DNA of 64,000 nt from Variovorax sp. CF079 (GTDB taxonomy: Bacteria; Pseudomonadota; Gammaproteobacteria; Burkholderiales; Burkholderiaceae_C): positions 124,001-188,000 of the forward strand of contig NZ_FMZU01000010.1 in assembly GCF_900101545.1 (NCBI RefSeq), written 5' to 3'. The first letter of the stretch is position 1. Every line of letters begins with the position of its first letter. This document shows positions 33,191 through 42,484 of this stretch, one piece after another. The notes under the pieces were generated by a model, which was not told the origin of the DNA, made no database searches, and worked only from the letters and a program-made list of their open reading frames with translations. The translations under genes were made by a program, and so were the position numbers.

Positions 33191-33361
33191 GGCTTTCTAT
33201 CTCGCTATCTCGTGTTTTCAAAGCAGGTAGCGAGTTTACTGTCCGGCGCGCGCAACGCCCCGTGTCCTACAGCGAGACCATAGATGCTTTTTGGGATAAT
33301 CCGCCGCTGATGCGCCACGTCCGATCGGGCATCTTCTTGGAATCCATCCCAGTCAAAGCGC

Positions 33362-34720
33362 ATGAACATCCCTACAACAACAGCCGAACCCGCCGCGCTT
33401 TCGCCGCAGACTTGCGACGTGCTCGTGATCGGCGGCGGCCCGGCTGGCTCCACGGCCGCCGCCCTGCTGGCGCGGCAGGGCCGCAAGGTCGTGCTGCTCG
33501 AGAAGGCGCGCCATCCGCGCTTCCACATCGGCGAATCGCTCCTGCCGGCCAACGTGGCACTGTTCGACAAGCTGGGCCTGCGCGACGAGCTCGAGCGCAT
33601 CGGCATGCCCAAGTGGGGCGTCGAATTCGTTTCGCCCGATCACGATCACGCGCAAATGGTCGAATTCGCCGAGGCCTGGGACAAGTCGATGCCCTATGCC
33701 TGGCAGGTGCGGCGCTCCGAGATGGACGAGATCCTGTTCCGCAACGCCACCACCCAGGGCGCGCAGGCCATCGAAGGCTGCCGGGTGCGCGACGTACGCT
33801 TCGACGACGACGGCGCCACCGTCCAGGCCACGCTGGACGACGGCGCCTCCTGCAACTGGCGCGCACGTTTCGTCATCGACGCCTCCGGCCGCGACACCTT
33901 CCTGTCGAACAAGTTCAAGGCCAAGCAGAAGAACCCAAAGCACAACAGCTCGGCCCTCTTCGGCCACTTCACGAATGCCGAGCGCCTGCCGGGCAAGCTC
34001 GAGGGCAACATCACGATCTTCTGGTTTGCGCACGGCTGGTTCTGGTACATCCCGCTGGCCGACGGCACGACCAGCGTCGGCGCCGTGTGCTGGCCGCACT
34101 ATCTGAAGTCGCGCAGCAAGCCGCTCAAGGATTTCTTCGCCGACACCATTGCGAGCTGCCCGCAGCTGGCCGCGCGCCTCAAGAACGCCACGCTGGTCGG
34201 CGACGCGGTCTACGCCACCGGTAACTATTCGTACACCAGCACCCATTGCAGCGGCGAGCGCTACCTGATGCTGGGCGATGCCTTCACCTTCGTCGACCCG
34301 GTGTTCTCCTCGGGCGTCTACCTCGCGATGCACAGCGCCTTCGAAGGCGCGGAGGTGGTGGCCACCGCACTCGACCGACCCGCGCAGGCCGCCCCGGCGC
34401 GGCAGCGCTTCGAGCGCTACATGCGCAAGGGTCCGCGCGAGTTCTCGTGGTTCATCTTCCGCGTCACGAACCCGACCATTCGCGAGTTCTTCATGTACCC
34501 GCAAAACCCGTTCCGCGTAAAGGAAGCACTCATGTCGCTGCTGGCCGGCGATATCTACGGCAAGACGCCGATCTGGCGCTCGCTGCGAGTGCTCAAGGCA
34601 ATCTACTACCTGGTGTCGGCCGGGCATCCGCGCCGCACCTGGGAGGCCTGGCGCAGGCGACGCAGCAACATCCGCGACCTCGGGCCGCTTGCCGGCGAAA
34701 ACATCGTCGAGGCCCAGTGA
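33362..34720 (+). CDS. FAD-dependent flavin halogenase-like oxidoreductase of the pigment locus
   Basis: This 452-residue flavoprotein has a GGGPAGS dinucleotide-binding site near residue 25 and the HIGESLLP motif. It also carries the halogenase-type WFWYIP (WxWxIP) around 226-231. Flavin-dependent halogenases chlorinate or brominate aromatic substrates. Xanthomonadin pigments are brominated aryl polyenes, so halogenation of the aryl head group is a reasonable role here. A non-halogenating monooxygenase is the main alternative. A GATAAT at 33295-33300 could be its -10, without a good -35. It starts the plus arm of the pigment locus. Confidence 0.8.
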   Translation: MNIPTTTAEPAALSPQTCDVLVIGGGPAGSTAAALLARQGRKVVLLEKARHPRFHIGESLLPANVALFDKLGLRDELERIGMPKWGVEFVSPDHDHAQMVEFAEAWDKSMPYAWQVRRSEMDEILFRNATTQGAQAIEGCRVRDVRFDDDGATVQATLDDGASCNWRARFVIDASGRDTFLSNKFKAKQKNPKHNSSALFGHFTNAERLPGKLEGNITIFWFAHGWFWYIPLADGTTSVGAVCWPHYLKSRSKPLKDFFADTIASCPQLAARLKNATLVGDAVYATGNYSYTSTHCSGERYLMLGDAFTFVDPVFSSGVYLAMHSAFEGAEVVATALDRPAQAAPARQRFERYMRKGPREFSWFIFRVTNPTIREFFMYPQNPFRVKEALMSLLAGDIYGKTPIWRSLRVLKAIYYLVSAGHPRRTWEAWRRRRSNIRDLGPLAGENIVEAQ

Positions 34721-35748
34721 GCGCGCGCGATTTCAACGGGGTGCCGCCCCTGCGCGTCCAGCGCTTGTCCTTGTCGCAAAGCCTGGCCCTGCTGTCTGCC
34801 GGCAACCCGCCCTTCGGCGCGCTGGGCTACGGCACACCGGACGACCTAACCTGGATGCCCACGGTCAATGCGCGCGTTCTTTCGGGAGCGGGCGCCATGG
34901 CCGACGTGTGGCATGCCAGCGAACGCATCGAATCCGGCACCACCGGCGTGGTGCGCTGGCGCTGCGACGGCCACTGGATGCTGGGCGCCATCGATCTCGA
35001 CGAGGCCACTGAAAAGGTGGGCCTGGCCGCCCTCGCCCAGCGGGCCTATCGCGACCTGTTCGAGTCGCTCGAGCAGACGGGCTGCGCCCACCTGCTGCGC
35101 GTGTGGAACTACCTGCCGCAGATCAATGGCGACGGCGGCGGCCTCGAGCGCTACCGGCAGTTCAACCTGGGCCGCCAGCAGGCCTTCTTCGACGCCGGCC
35201 AAGCCGCTTTCGAAGGAGCGCCGGCCGCCTGCGCGCTCGGCATCCACCAGGGCGCGCTGTGCATCCGCTTCCTGGCGGGACGCATCGCGCCGCTGCCGGT
35301 CGAGAACCCGCGGCAGGTCTCGGCCTACCGCTATCCGCCGACCTACGGCCCGCGCTCGCCGACCTTCTCGCGCGCGGCGCTGGCCGAGATCGGTGGCGGC
35401 GACGTGGCGCTCTTCATCTCGGGCACGGCGAGCATCGTCGGCCATGAAACCGTGCACCTGGGCGACGTGGTGGCGCAGACCCAGGAAACGTTGCGCAATC
35501 TCGGCGCGGTGATCGCGGCGGCCAACGAGCGCGCGACCACGCGCTTCGATCTCGCGGCCCTCGATTGCGTGGTGTACGTGCGCCATGTCGCCGATGCGCC
35601 GATCGTGCGCCGGGTGCTCGAAGAAACGCTGGGTGCAGAGGCTCACACCGTGAGCCATGCGGTCTACCTGGAGGCGGACATCTGCCGCCAGGACTTGCTG
35701 GTGGAGATCGAGGCCCATGCGGTTGCCAACGGCTCATTGCACGCCTGA
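34717..35748 (+). CDS. chorismatase (XanB2/FkbO-type), 3-/4-hydroxybenzoate forming
   Basis: This is a 343-residue chorismate lyase of the FkbO/Hyg5/XanB2 family. GTASIVGHETVHLGDV and the C-terminal EADICRQDLLVEIEAHA match the family. XanB2 splits chorismate to hydroxybenzoates, and 3-hydroxybenzoate primes xanthomonadin synthesis. That role fits the neighbouring AMP-ligase and ACP. Translation appears to start at GTG 34717, overlapping the upstream stop by four bases (GTGA). Confidence 0.85.
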   Translation: MSARDFNGVPPLRVQRLSLSQSLALLSAGNPPFGALGYGTPDDLTWMPTVNARVLSGAGAMADVWHASERIESGTTGVVRWRCDGHWMLGAIDLDEATEKVGLAALAQRAYRDLFESLEQTGCAHLLRVWNYLPQINGDGGGLERYRQFNLGRQQAFFDAGQAAFEGAPAACALGIHQGALCIRFLAGRIAPLPVENPRQVSAYRYPPTYGPRSPTFSRAALAEIGGGDVALFISGTASIVGHETVHLGDVVAQTQETLRNLGAVIAAANERATTRFDLAALDCVVYVRHVADAPIVRRVLEETLGAEAHTVSHAVYLEADICRQDLLVEIEAHAVANGSLHA

Positions 35749-35766
35749 AAGCGCGAGCACGCCATC

Positions 35767-36564
35767 ATGAACCGGCTGCTGCGCTGGATCCTCTTCATTC
35801 CGCTCGCCTTGCTACTCTACGCCCTGCTCCTGCTGCTGGGCAGCATCTCGCTGGCCTGGAACCTGGTCGCGATGCTGCTCTACCCGGTGCTGCCGGCGCG
35901 CGTGGGCCGCTCGCTCGGCCGCAGCGTCATCGCCTTCGCCTACCGCTCGTTCTGGGCCACGGCCTCGGCCATCGGCATGATGCGCATCGACGCGAGCTGC
36001 CTCGACGCCTTGCGCGACGAACGCGGCGTGATCTTCGTCGCCAACCATCCGACCATGCTCGACGCCCTGCTGCTGGTGGCGCGCCTGCCGCGCAGCGCCT
36101 GCATCATGAAGGCCGACCTGATGCGCAACATCTTCCTCGGGGCAGGCGCGCGCCTGGCGCGCTACATCCGCAACGACTCGGCGCGCACCATGGTGCGGCT
36201 CGCGGTCGAAGATCTCAAGAACGGCGGCCAGTTGGTGATCTTCCCCGAGGGCACGCGCACCGTGATACCGCCGCTCAATGCCTTTCGCCCCGGCGTCACG
36301 CTGATCGCCAAGCTCGCACAGGCGCCGATCCAAACCGTCTTCATCGACACCGATTCGCCCTACCTCGGCAAAGGCTGGCCGCTGTGGCGCGTGCCGCCGC
36401 TGCCGATCGTCTTCAGGCTCCGGCTCGGGCAACGCTTTGCGCCGCAGCAGGACAGTGACGCGCTGCTGCACGAGATCGAACAATACTTTCGCCACCCCAT
36501 GGAACAGCGCGCCTCCGACGCGCAGCCCGCATGCCAGACGTCTCGCGCACCCACCTTGTCCTGA
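35767..36564 (+). CDS. PlsC-like 1-acyl-glycerol-phosphate acyltransferase of the pigment locus
   Basis: This 265-residue protein has one or two N-terminal membrane segments (residues 8-40) and the acyltransferase motifs NHPTMLD (H94, D99) and FPEGTRT. Such enzymes occur in aryl-polyene clusters and are thought to attach the polyene acyl chain to a lipid or glycolipid anchor. Its last 34 bases overlap the glycosyltransferase gene. A housekeeping phospholipid role is less likely given the context. Confidence 0.82.
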   Translation: MNRLLRWILFIPLALLLYALLLLLGSISLAWNLVAMLLYPVLPARVGRSLGRSVIAFAYRSFWATASAIGMMRIDASCLDALRDERGVIFVANHPTMLDALLLVARLPRSACIMKADLMRNIFLGAGARLARYIRNDSARTMVRLAVEDLKNGGQLVIFPEGTRTVIPPLNAFRPGVTLIAKLAQAPIQTVFIDTDSPYLGKGWPLWRVPPLPIVFRLRLGQRFAPQQDSDALLHEIEQYFRHPMEQRASDAQPACQTSRAPTLS

Positions 36565-37307
36565 TTCCCAGCTACAACACGGGCGAGCGCCTGTTCTCGA
36601 CGGTCAGCGCGGCCCGCGCGCAATGGAGCCCGGTCTGGGTGGTGGTCGACGGCAGCACCGACGGTACCGGCGAACGCCTGCAGCAGATGGCCGCCTCCGA
36701 CCCCGGCTTGCGCGTGTGGGTGCTGCCGCAGAACCAGGGCAAGGGCGCGGCCGTGCTGCATGGCTTGCGCGCGGCCCAGGAGGCCGGCTACACGCATGCG
36801 CTCACCATGGACTCCGACGGGCAGCACCCGGCCGACCTGATCCCGGCCTTCATGCAAGCCTCACAGGCCCGGCCCGAGACCATGGTGCTGGGCCGCCCGG
36901 TCTTCGATGCCTCGGCGCCGCTGCTGCGCGTGCGCGGCCGGCGCGTCTCGAACGGCTGGACCCAGCTCGAAACCCTGTTCGCCGGCATCGGCGATTCGCT
37001 CTACGGCTTTCGCGTCTATCCGGTGCCGGAGCTGATCGCAGTGATGGCGCGCCAGCCCTGGATGCGCCGCTTCGACTTCGACACCGAGGCCGTGGTGCGC
37101 CTCGCGTGGCGCGGCGTCAAGCCGGTCAACATCGATGCACCGGTCAAGTACCTCACGGCCGAGGAAGGCGGCGTCTCGCACTTCAACTACGTGCGAGACA
37201 ACCTGCTGCTGAGCTGGATGCACACGCGGCTGATGCTGGAGTTCGTGCTGCGCTTGCCCGCTCTCCTGCTGCGCCGGCTGCGGCGAGCGCCGCCGTTTCA
37301 GCGTTGA
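36531..37307 (+). CDS. family 2 glycosyltransferase of the pigment locus
   Basis: This 258-residue GT-A enzyme has LIPSYNTGERL at the N-terminus, VVVDGSTDGTGE, and the metal-binding DSD at 94-96 followed by GQHPADL. It likely builds the sugar part of the lipid anchor of the pigment. Its stop codon abuts the stop of the convergent fabG-like gene with no base between them (TGATCA). Confidence 0.82.
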   Translation: MPDVSRTHLVLIPSYNTGERLFSTVSAARAQWSPVWVVVDGSTDGTGERLQQMAASDPGLRVWVLPQNQGKGAAVLHGLRAAQEAGYTHALTMDSDGQHPADLIPAFMQASQARPETMVLGRPVFDASAPLLRVRGRRVSNGWTQLETLFAGIGDSLYGFRVYPVPELIAVMARQPWMRRFDFDTEAVVRLAWRGVKPVNIDAPVKYLTAEEGGVSHFNYVRDNLLLSWMHTRLMLEFVLRLPALLLRRLRRAPPFQR

Positions 37308-38039
37308 TCAGATCATCCCGCCATTGATCGAGATGATCTGCCCCGTGATGTAGGCCGCCTCATCGCTGGCCAGAAACCCCGCCAGCGCAGCCACCTCTTC
37401 CGGCCTGCCCGCCCGCTTCACCGGCACCAGCTGATCGATCATCGCCTTGTCGAACACGCCGTCGGCCATCGGCGAAGCGATGATGCCGGGCGCGATAGCG
37501 TTGACGGTCACGCCGCGCGCTGCCACTTCGAGCGACAGCGCCTTGGTCGCGCTGTTGAGCGCGCCCTTGGCGGCCGCGTAGTTGACCTGGCCGCGGTTGC
37601 CCGTCAGCGAGGCCACCGACGAGATGTTGAGGATGCGGCCCCAGCGCGTGCGCAGCATCGGCAGCAGCAAGGGCTGCGTGACGCGGAAGAAGCCGTTGAG
37701 CGAGACGTCGATCACCTTGTGCCACTGCGCGGCGCTCATGCCCGGCAGCACCGCATCGTCGTGCACGCCGGCGTTGTTGACGATCACCTGCACCGGCCCG
37801 CCGGCCAGCATGCGTTCGCACGCGGCGCGCGAGGCCTCGTCGCTCTGCAGGTCGAACACATGGCATTCGGCCTGGCCGCCCGCGGCGATGATAGTGGCCG
37901 CGAGCTGCTCGACCGCCTCGGGCCGCGAGTTGGCATGCAGCAGCACGGTGGCGCCGTCGCGCGCCAGGCGCTCGGCGATGGCCGCACCGAGAGCGCCGCT
38001 GGCGCCGGTGATCAGTGCGCGTCTACCGGTAAGGCTCAT
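37308..38039 (-). CDS. 3-oxoacyl-ACP reductase (FabG-like) of the pigment locus
   Basis: This 243-residue short-chain dehydrogenase has the NADPH-binding TGASGALG (11-18), NNAG (88-91) and the catalytic triad S141, Y154 and K158. It would reduce beta-keto groups during polyene chain growth. The start at 38039 overlaps the dehydratase stop by four bases. Last gene of the ten-gene minus arm. Confidence 0.87.
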   Translation of the reverse strand: MSLTGRRALITGASGALGAAIAERLARDGATVLLHANSRPEAVEQLAATIIAAGGQAECHVFDLQSDEASRAACERMLAGGPVQVIVNNAGVHDDAVLPGMSAAQWHKVIDVSLNGFFRVTQPLLLPMLRTRWGRILNISSVASLTGNRGQVNYAAAKGALNSATKALSLEVAARGVTVNAIAPGIIASPMADGVFDKAMIDQLVPVKRAGRPEEVAALAGFLASDEAAYITGQIISINGGMI

Positions 38040-38506
38040 GAGGATGCTCCCGTTGCAAGCGGCGTATTGAGCACAACCACCGCGCGGCCTTCTGCCAGCG
38101 GCCTGCCCTGCGCGGCCCTCACCGCGAATTCGTAGAGGATCTGGCTGGCGTCGCCCGAGGCGCGCTGCGCATGCACGTGCAGTTCGCCTTCGACCTCGTC
38201 GAGGCGCTGCGCGGCAAAGCGCACATTGCGCGCGCTGGCCAAAAAGCCGGCCGAGGGCTCGCTGCCCTCCTCCGCAATCAGCCCGCCATGCAAGGCCATG
38301 GCCTGCGCCGCATATTCGATCGCATTCGGCGACAACAGCCCGCTGGCCGTGCGCAAGGGGTTGTCCTCGCGCCGATGCGTCGTGGTGGTGCAGTGGATGG
38401 CCTGCGCGTCCCAGGACACCAGGCGCTCCAGCAGGCACATGCTGCCGCTGTGCGGAATGCGCCTCGCGATGCCGGCCTGGTCGAGCTGCTGCGGTGCGGT
38501 GGTCAC
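38036..38506 (-). CDS. 3-hydroxyacyl-ACP dehydratase-like hotdog protein of the pigment locus
   Basis: This 156-residue protein matches the ApeP-like hotdog dehydratase group (IPHSGSMCLLERLVSWD, then NAIEYAAQAMALHGGL). The core IPHSGSMxLL motif fits the 'RxPHSGxM' pattern of that family. It would introduce the double bonds of the polyene. The start is GTG 38506, overlapping the methyltransferase stop (GTGA). Confidence 0.8.
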   Translation of the reverse strand: MTTAPQQLDQAGIARRIPHSGSMCLLERLVSWDAQAIHCTTTTHRREDNPLRTASGLLSPNAIEYAAQAMALHGGLIAEEGSEPSAGFLASARNVRFAAQRLDEVEGELHVHAQRASGDASQILYEFAVRAAQGRPLAEGRAVVVLNTPLATGASS

Positions 38507-39258
38507 GCAGCCTCCCTGCGGTCGGCCACCAGCAGCACGTTGGCGAAGGGCGTGCCTTCGCTCATCGGCATGCTCTGCACCGAGAAGCCCAGGCGCTGCA
38601 GCAGCGCCGTCCAGTCCGCCAGCGGCCGGCCCCAGGTCGGCGAGACGCGATGGCCGCGGATGCGCGTGACGGTGCGGTCCACCCATTGGCTGATGGCGAA
38701 ACCGCGCCGGCTGGCCATGTCGCCGACGCGCAGCAGCAATCGCCCGCCCGGCTGCAGCGCGGCGTGCACGCGCCGCAGCACGCCCTCCTGCGCGGCGTGG
38801 TCGACGTAGTGCAGCACGTCGAGGATCACGACCAGGTCGCAGGCCGGCATGGCGGCCGTGCACATGTCGGCGCAGACGAAGCGCGGCGCCGGCTGCAGAT
38901 GGCCGATGGAGTTTTCGGCGCGCGCCACGTCCTTGGGCATCAGCTCGATGCCGGTGTACTCCGCGGCGGCCGGTGTCGTAGGCCATGCAGGCGGCCAATG
39001 GCCCGCTCGCGACTGCATCGCGGCCATCGCCGACAGCAGGCTCGCGAACAGTCCCTGGCCGCAGCCGATGTCGACCACGCGCTGGTGGCTCTCGCCGATC
39101 AGGCCGCGTTCGACGAGGCCGCGGAACACCGGATCGCGCTCCAGCTTGCCGCGCGCGAAATGCCAGGCGAAGTTACCGGCCTTCCTGTACGGCGCAGTGG
39201 CCGCTTCATGCAGTCGGCGCCATGCGGCGTCGGTGGTGGTCGATACCTGTGAACTCAT
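38503..39258 (-). CDS. class I SAM-dependent methyltransferase of the pigment locus
   Basis: This is a 251-residue methyltransferase with motif I VVDIGCGQGLFASLL near residue 62. The N-terminal YRKAGNFAWHFARGKLERDP resembles methyltransferases found in aryl-polyene clusters. It could O- or C-methylate the aryl head group. It overlaps its neighbours by four bases on both sides. Confidence 0.82.
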   Translation of the reverse strand: MSSQVSTTTDAAWRRLHEAATAPYRKAGNFAWHFARGKLERDPVFRGLVERGLIGESHQRVVDIGCGQGLFASLLSAMAAMQSRAGHWPPAWPTTPAAAEYTGIELMPKDVARAENSIGHLQPAPRFVCADMCTAAMPACDLVVILDVLHYVDHAAQEGVLRRVHAALQPGGRLLLRVGDMASRRGFAISQWVDRTVTRIRGHRVSPTWGRPLADWTALLQRLGFSVQSMPMSEGTPFANVLLVADRREAA

Positions 39259-40094
39259 GCGGCCAATGCTTCCGGCAAGGTGACTGCGCGCAAGCCGTTC
39301 GCATGAATGCGCGCCAACAGGGGGGGCAATACCTCGAGCACGATAGGCCGTCCGGCCGCCGTGCGCGCCGCATGGCCGTCGTGGAGCAGCAGGATGTCGC
39401 CTGCCTGCAGATCGCGCGTGAGCCGCGCCAGCACGGTGGCCGCGTTGCGCTCGCGCGTGTCGAAGCCGCGGCGCGTCCAGCTCACGAGCGAAAGGCCCAT
39501 GCGATGCAGCACCGGCGCAAGAAAAGGATTGCGAAGGCCCGCGGGCGCGCGAAAGCAGGTCGGCCGCTCGCCGGTCACTTCCTGCAGCACCTGTTGCGCG
39601 CGCGATATCTCGGCCGCGAAACCGCGCGGCCCGAGAAAGGAGAAGTTGTGCCGATGCCGCGCCGTGTGGTTCTGGATGCTGTGGCCGCGCGCCACGATTT
39701 CGCGCGCCAGCGCCGGGTGTTCGAGCACGCGCTCGGCGATGCAGAAGAAAGTGGCGCGCTGGCCATGAGCGTCGAGCTGGTCAAGCACCTGCGGCGTGAC
39801 CTCCGGGTCAGGCCCGTCGTCGATGGTGATCGCGACTTCGCGGCGCGCGACGGCCGGCTGCGGCAGCCGCGTCACGTTCGGGCCCAGCAGGCTGCTGCGC
39901 GGCGTGAGCCCCGCGGCGGTGATCAGCACATGGTTGAGCACGATCGCGCCGATGGCCCACGGCGCCGCCCCCGGCACCAGCACACCGGCCGCGATGGCGA
40001 GCAGATGCCAGCCGACGCTGGCGCGAATGATCGGCGGCCAGGGCCAGGACTCGGGAGCAGAAAGAGTTTGGGGCATCGGGAAGGATTTTCCCAT
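39255..40094 (-). CDS. membrane-anchored polysaccharide deacetylase-family protein in the pigment operon
   Basis: This 279-residue protein has two hydrophobic N-terminal segments (residues 25-65), then a NodB-type domain: ITIDDGPDPE (metal Asp), HSIQNHTARH (metal His pair), FRAPAG and LLHDGH. The domain is complete, so it is probably an active deacetylase of an N-acetyl sugar. Its ATG overlaps the exporter's stop by one base (TGATG). The deacetylase may act on an acetylated sugar of the pigment anchor, which is inference. Confidence 0.85.
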   Translation of the reverse strand: MGKSFPMPQTLSAPESWPWPPIIRASVGWHLLAIAAGVLVPGAAPWAIGAIVLNHVLITAAGLTPRSSLLGPNVTRLPQPAVARREVAITIDDGPDPEVTPQVLDQLDAHGQRATFFCIAERVLEHPALAREIVARGHSIQNHTARHRHNFSFLGPRGFAAEISRAQQVLQEVTGERPTCFRAPAGLRNPFLAPVLHRMGLSLVSWTRRGFDTRERNAATVLARLTRDLQAGDILLLHDGHAARTAAGRPIVLEVLPPLLARIHANGLRAVTLPEALAA

Positions 40095-42484
40095 CACTGA
40101 CGGGCCGCCGAAGCCCCGGCAGGCCCGCGCGCAAACGCGGCCGACAGCAGCAGCGCGAGCAGCGCGCCAGGCGCTACCACGCGGCCGATCGCTGACAGCG
40201 CGGGAATGTCCGAGATCGCGATCAGCGTGAAGGAAACCACGGTCGTGAGGTTGGCCAGCATCAGCGAAGCCAGCGTGTCTTCGTCGGCGCGGCCGGTCTC
40301 GCGCAGCTGGTCGAAGAAGAGCGCGTAGTTCGAGCCCACGGCCACCACCAGCAGCAGGCCCACGAGATGCAGGATGCCCAGCGGCACCTGCAGCACCGCC
40401 AGGCCGCCGAGCGTGAGCAGCACCGCGACCAGCAGCGGCTCGCACACGGCCAGCAGCCGGCGCCCGGAGCGCAGGTAGACGCCCAGCAGCACCACCACCG
40501 CCAGCGCACCGAGCATCACCTGCACGAAGGCCTCGTGCAGGTAGCGCCGATAGAGACCGCGCAGCTCGTCGCCGACGTTGACCACCTGCACCTCGGGCAC
40601 ATCCGCCAGCGCCGCCGCGAGGCGCCCTGCATCGAAGCGCTCGCCGGGGTGCAGCGAGATCAGCGCCGACCAGCCGCCGCCCGGCCGCTGGAACATCAGT
40701 GCATTGACCACGGCGCCCAGCGGCCCGTTCTCGAGATCGGCACGCCGGATCATGGGTTGCGAGCGCGCCTTCTCGACATCGGCGAGGAAAGGCGTGAGCC
40801 GGCTCGCCGGCAGCGGCAGGCCCTGGGTCGCTTCGGCCAGCCGCGTCTTCAGCGTCGCGGCATCGGGCAGGCTGGCGATGCGCGCGGCCTGCGCGGCCTC
40901 GCTGGGCAGCAGGCGCGTGACGCTCTCGAAGCCAGCCAGTTCGCCCTGGTCCACCAGCGCTTCGAGCTTCGCGGCAGCGGCCTCGGCGTTGCGCAAGGTG
41001 GCCTGCTCGTCGGCGCCGCGGACCACGACCAGCGTGCCGCCGTCGCTGGCGCCGATGTCGGCACGCAGTTCCTCGTCGAGCTGCTGCGCCGCCTTGGGCA
41101 CCGGGCTCATGGCGCTGAGTTCAGCCCGCCACAGATGGCCGCCCTGCCACAGCACCAGCGCCAGTGCGGCCGCGCCCAGGCCCGCGAACAGGTAGCGCAG
41201 GCGCGGCAACGCACGGACGATGACGCCTGCGACCTGGGCCATCTGGCGCCGCATGCCCATGCCGGTCGCACCGTCGGGCGCCAGCACCGGCAGCACGTGG
41301 CGCGCGACGAGCGCTGCGGCGATCAGGCCGGCCAGCGAGAACACGCCGAGCTGTGCGAGCCCGGGGAAGCCCGAGAACACCAGCGCCGCGAAGCCGCAGA
41401 CCGACGTCAGCAGGCCCAGCCGCACGGTGGGCCAATGGATGTCGCGCCAGCGTTGCCAGCCGGTGCCCGGCACTGCCGCGCCGCGCGCCTGGATCAGGTA
41501 GTAGATCGCGTAGTCGACGGTCTCGCCGATCAGCGTGCTGCCGAAGCCCATCGTGAGCCCGTGCACTTCGCCGAACCACAGGCTGACCGCCGCCGTGCCG
41601 CCCACCACGCCGGTCGCGACCGGCAGTACCGCGATCACCAGCGCGCGCGGCGAAGCAAAGGCCAGCAACAGCAACACGCCCATGACGATGCCGCCGACGG
41701 TGGCGAGCTTGATCGCCTCGCCCTTGATCTGGTCGCGGCTCTGCACCGAGAACACCGGCGCGCCGCTCATCTGCAGCCGCGGGCCGGCACTGCCCGTTTC
41801 GCGCGTGGCGGCCTCGAAGGCGCTGCGCACGCGCTCGACCGCGAGCGCCTGCGCGTCCAGGTCGCTGCCGGCCGCATGCGTGGTCGCCAGGATCAGTGCG
41901 CGCGGCGCGCGGCGCGAGGCCCAGACGCCGTGTTCGCTGCGCGGCGAGCTCGCGGGGATCAGGCCTTCGGCGATGCGCTGCGTCTCGCCCGTGGGGTCGC
42001 GCTCCAGCAACGGCTTGGTGATGTTGCCGGCCGGCGTGCCGAGCAGCGACAAGGTGTCGACGATCGCATCGCGCAAGCCGGCGGCGGTGAAGCGCTCGGG
42101 CCTCACGTCGGGCGCCAGCCGGTAGCGGTTGTCGAAGAGCCAGGTGCCGGACTCCTTCCAGTCGCTGGTGTCGCCGTTCTGCACCTGGTCGAAGAGCTTG
42201 CTCTCGCGCATCGCCGCGGCCACGGCGCGCGACACCTCGGCGCGTTGCGCGGCATCCTTGCCGCCCTCGATGCCGATGAAGAGCGTGCGCGATGCGATCC
42301 CGCTTTGCACCTGCTCGATCAAGACGCGCTGCCGCTCGTCGGGGCTTTCGGGCAGGAAGGCCGAGAGGTCGGCGCTGAAATGCGTGCGCGCGATCAGCGC
42401 GACGCCCGCCGCGAGCGCCAGCAGCCAGATGCCGAGCACCAGCGCGATGCGCCGCCGGCCGGGTGCGGCAGCGTGGCGCGTCAC
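40094..42484 (-). CDS. MMPL/RND-type exporter of the pigment locus
   Basis: This 796-residue inner-membrane protein has the RND/MMPL plan: one helix, a large periplasmic loop, five or six helices, and then the whole pattern repeated. The sequence GSTLIGETVDYAIYYLIQARG marks the conserved TM4-type element. The second half has VGLLLVVAVGSNYALFFDQLR. Homologues in aryl-polyene clusters carry the pigment to the outer membrane. Overlaps LolA-like and deacetylase genes. Confidence 0.87.
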   Translation of the reverse strand: MTRHAAAPGRRRIALVLGIWLLALAAGVALIARTHFSADLSAFLPESPDERQRVLIEQVQSGIASRTLFIGIEGGKDAAQRAEVSRAVAAAMRESKLFDQVQNGDTSDWKESGTWLFDNRYRLAPDVRPERFTAAGLRDAIVDTLSLLGTPAGNITKPLLERDPTGETQRIAEGLIPASSPRSEHGVWASRRAPRALILATTHAAGSDLDAQALAVERVRSAFEAATRETGSAGPRLQMSGAPVFSVQSRDQIKGEAIKLATVGGIVMGVLLLLAFASPRALVIAVLPVATGVVGGTAAVSLWFGEVHGLTMGFGSTLIGETVDYAIYYLIQARGAAVPGTGWQRWRDIHWPTVRLGLLTSVCGFAALVFSGFPGLAQLGVFSLAGLIAAALVARHVLPVLAPDGATGMGMRRQMAQVAGVIVRALPRLRYLFAGLGAAALALVLWQGGHLWRAELSAMSPVPKAAQQLDEELRADIGASDGGTLVVVRGADEQATLRNAEAAAAKLEALVDQGELAGFESVTRLLPSEAAQAARIASLPDAATLKTRLAEATQGLPLPASRLTPFLADVEKARSQPMIRRADLENGPLGAVVNALMFQRPGGGWSALISLHPGERFDAGRLAAALADVPEVQVVNVGDELRGLYRRYLHEAFVQVMLGALAVVVLLGVYLRSGRRLLAVCEPLLVAVLLTLGGLAVLQVPLGILHLVGLLLVVAVGSNYALFFDQLRETGRADEDTLASLMLANLTTVVSFTLIAISDIPALSAIGRVVAPGALLALLLSAAFARGPAGASAARQ

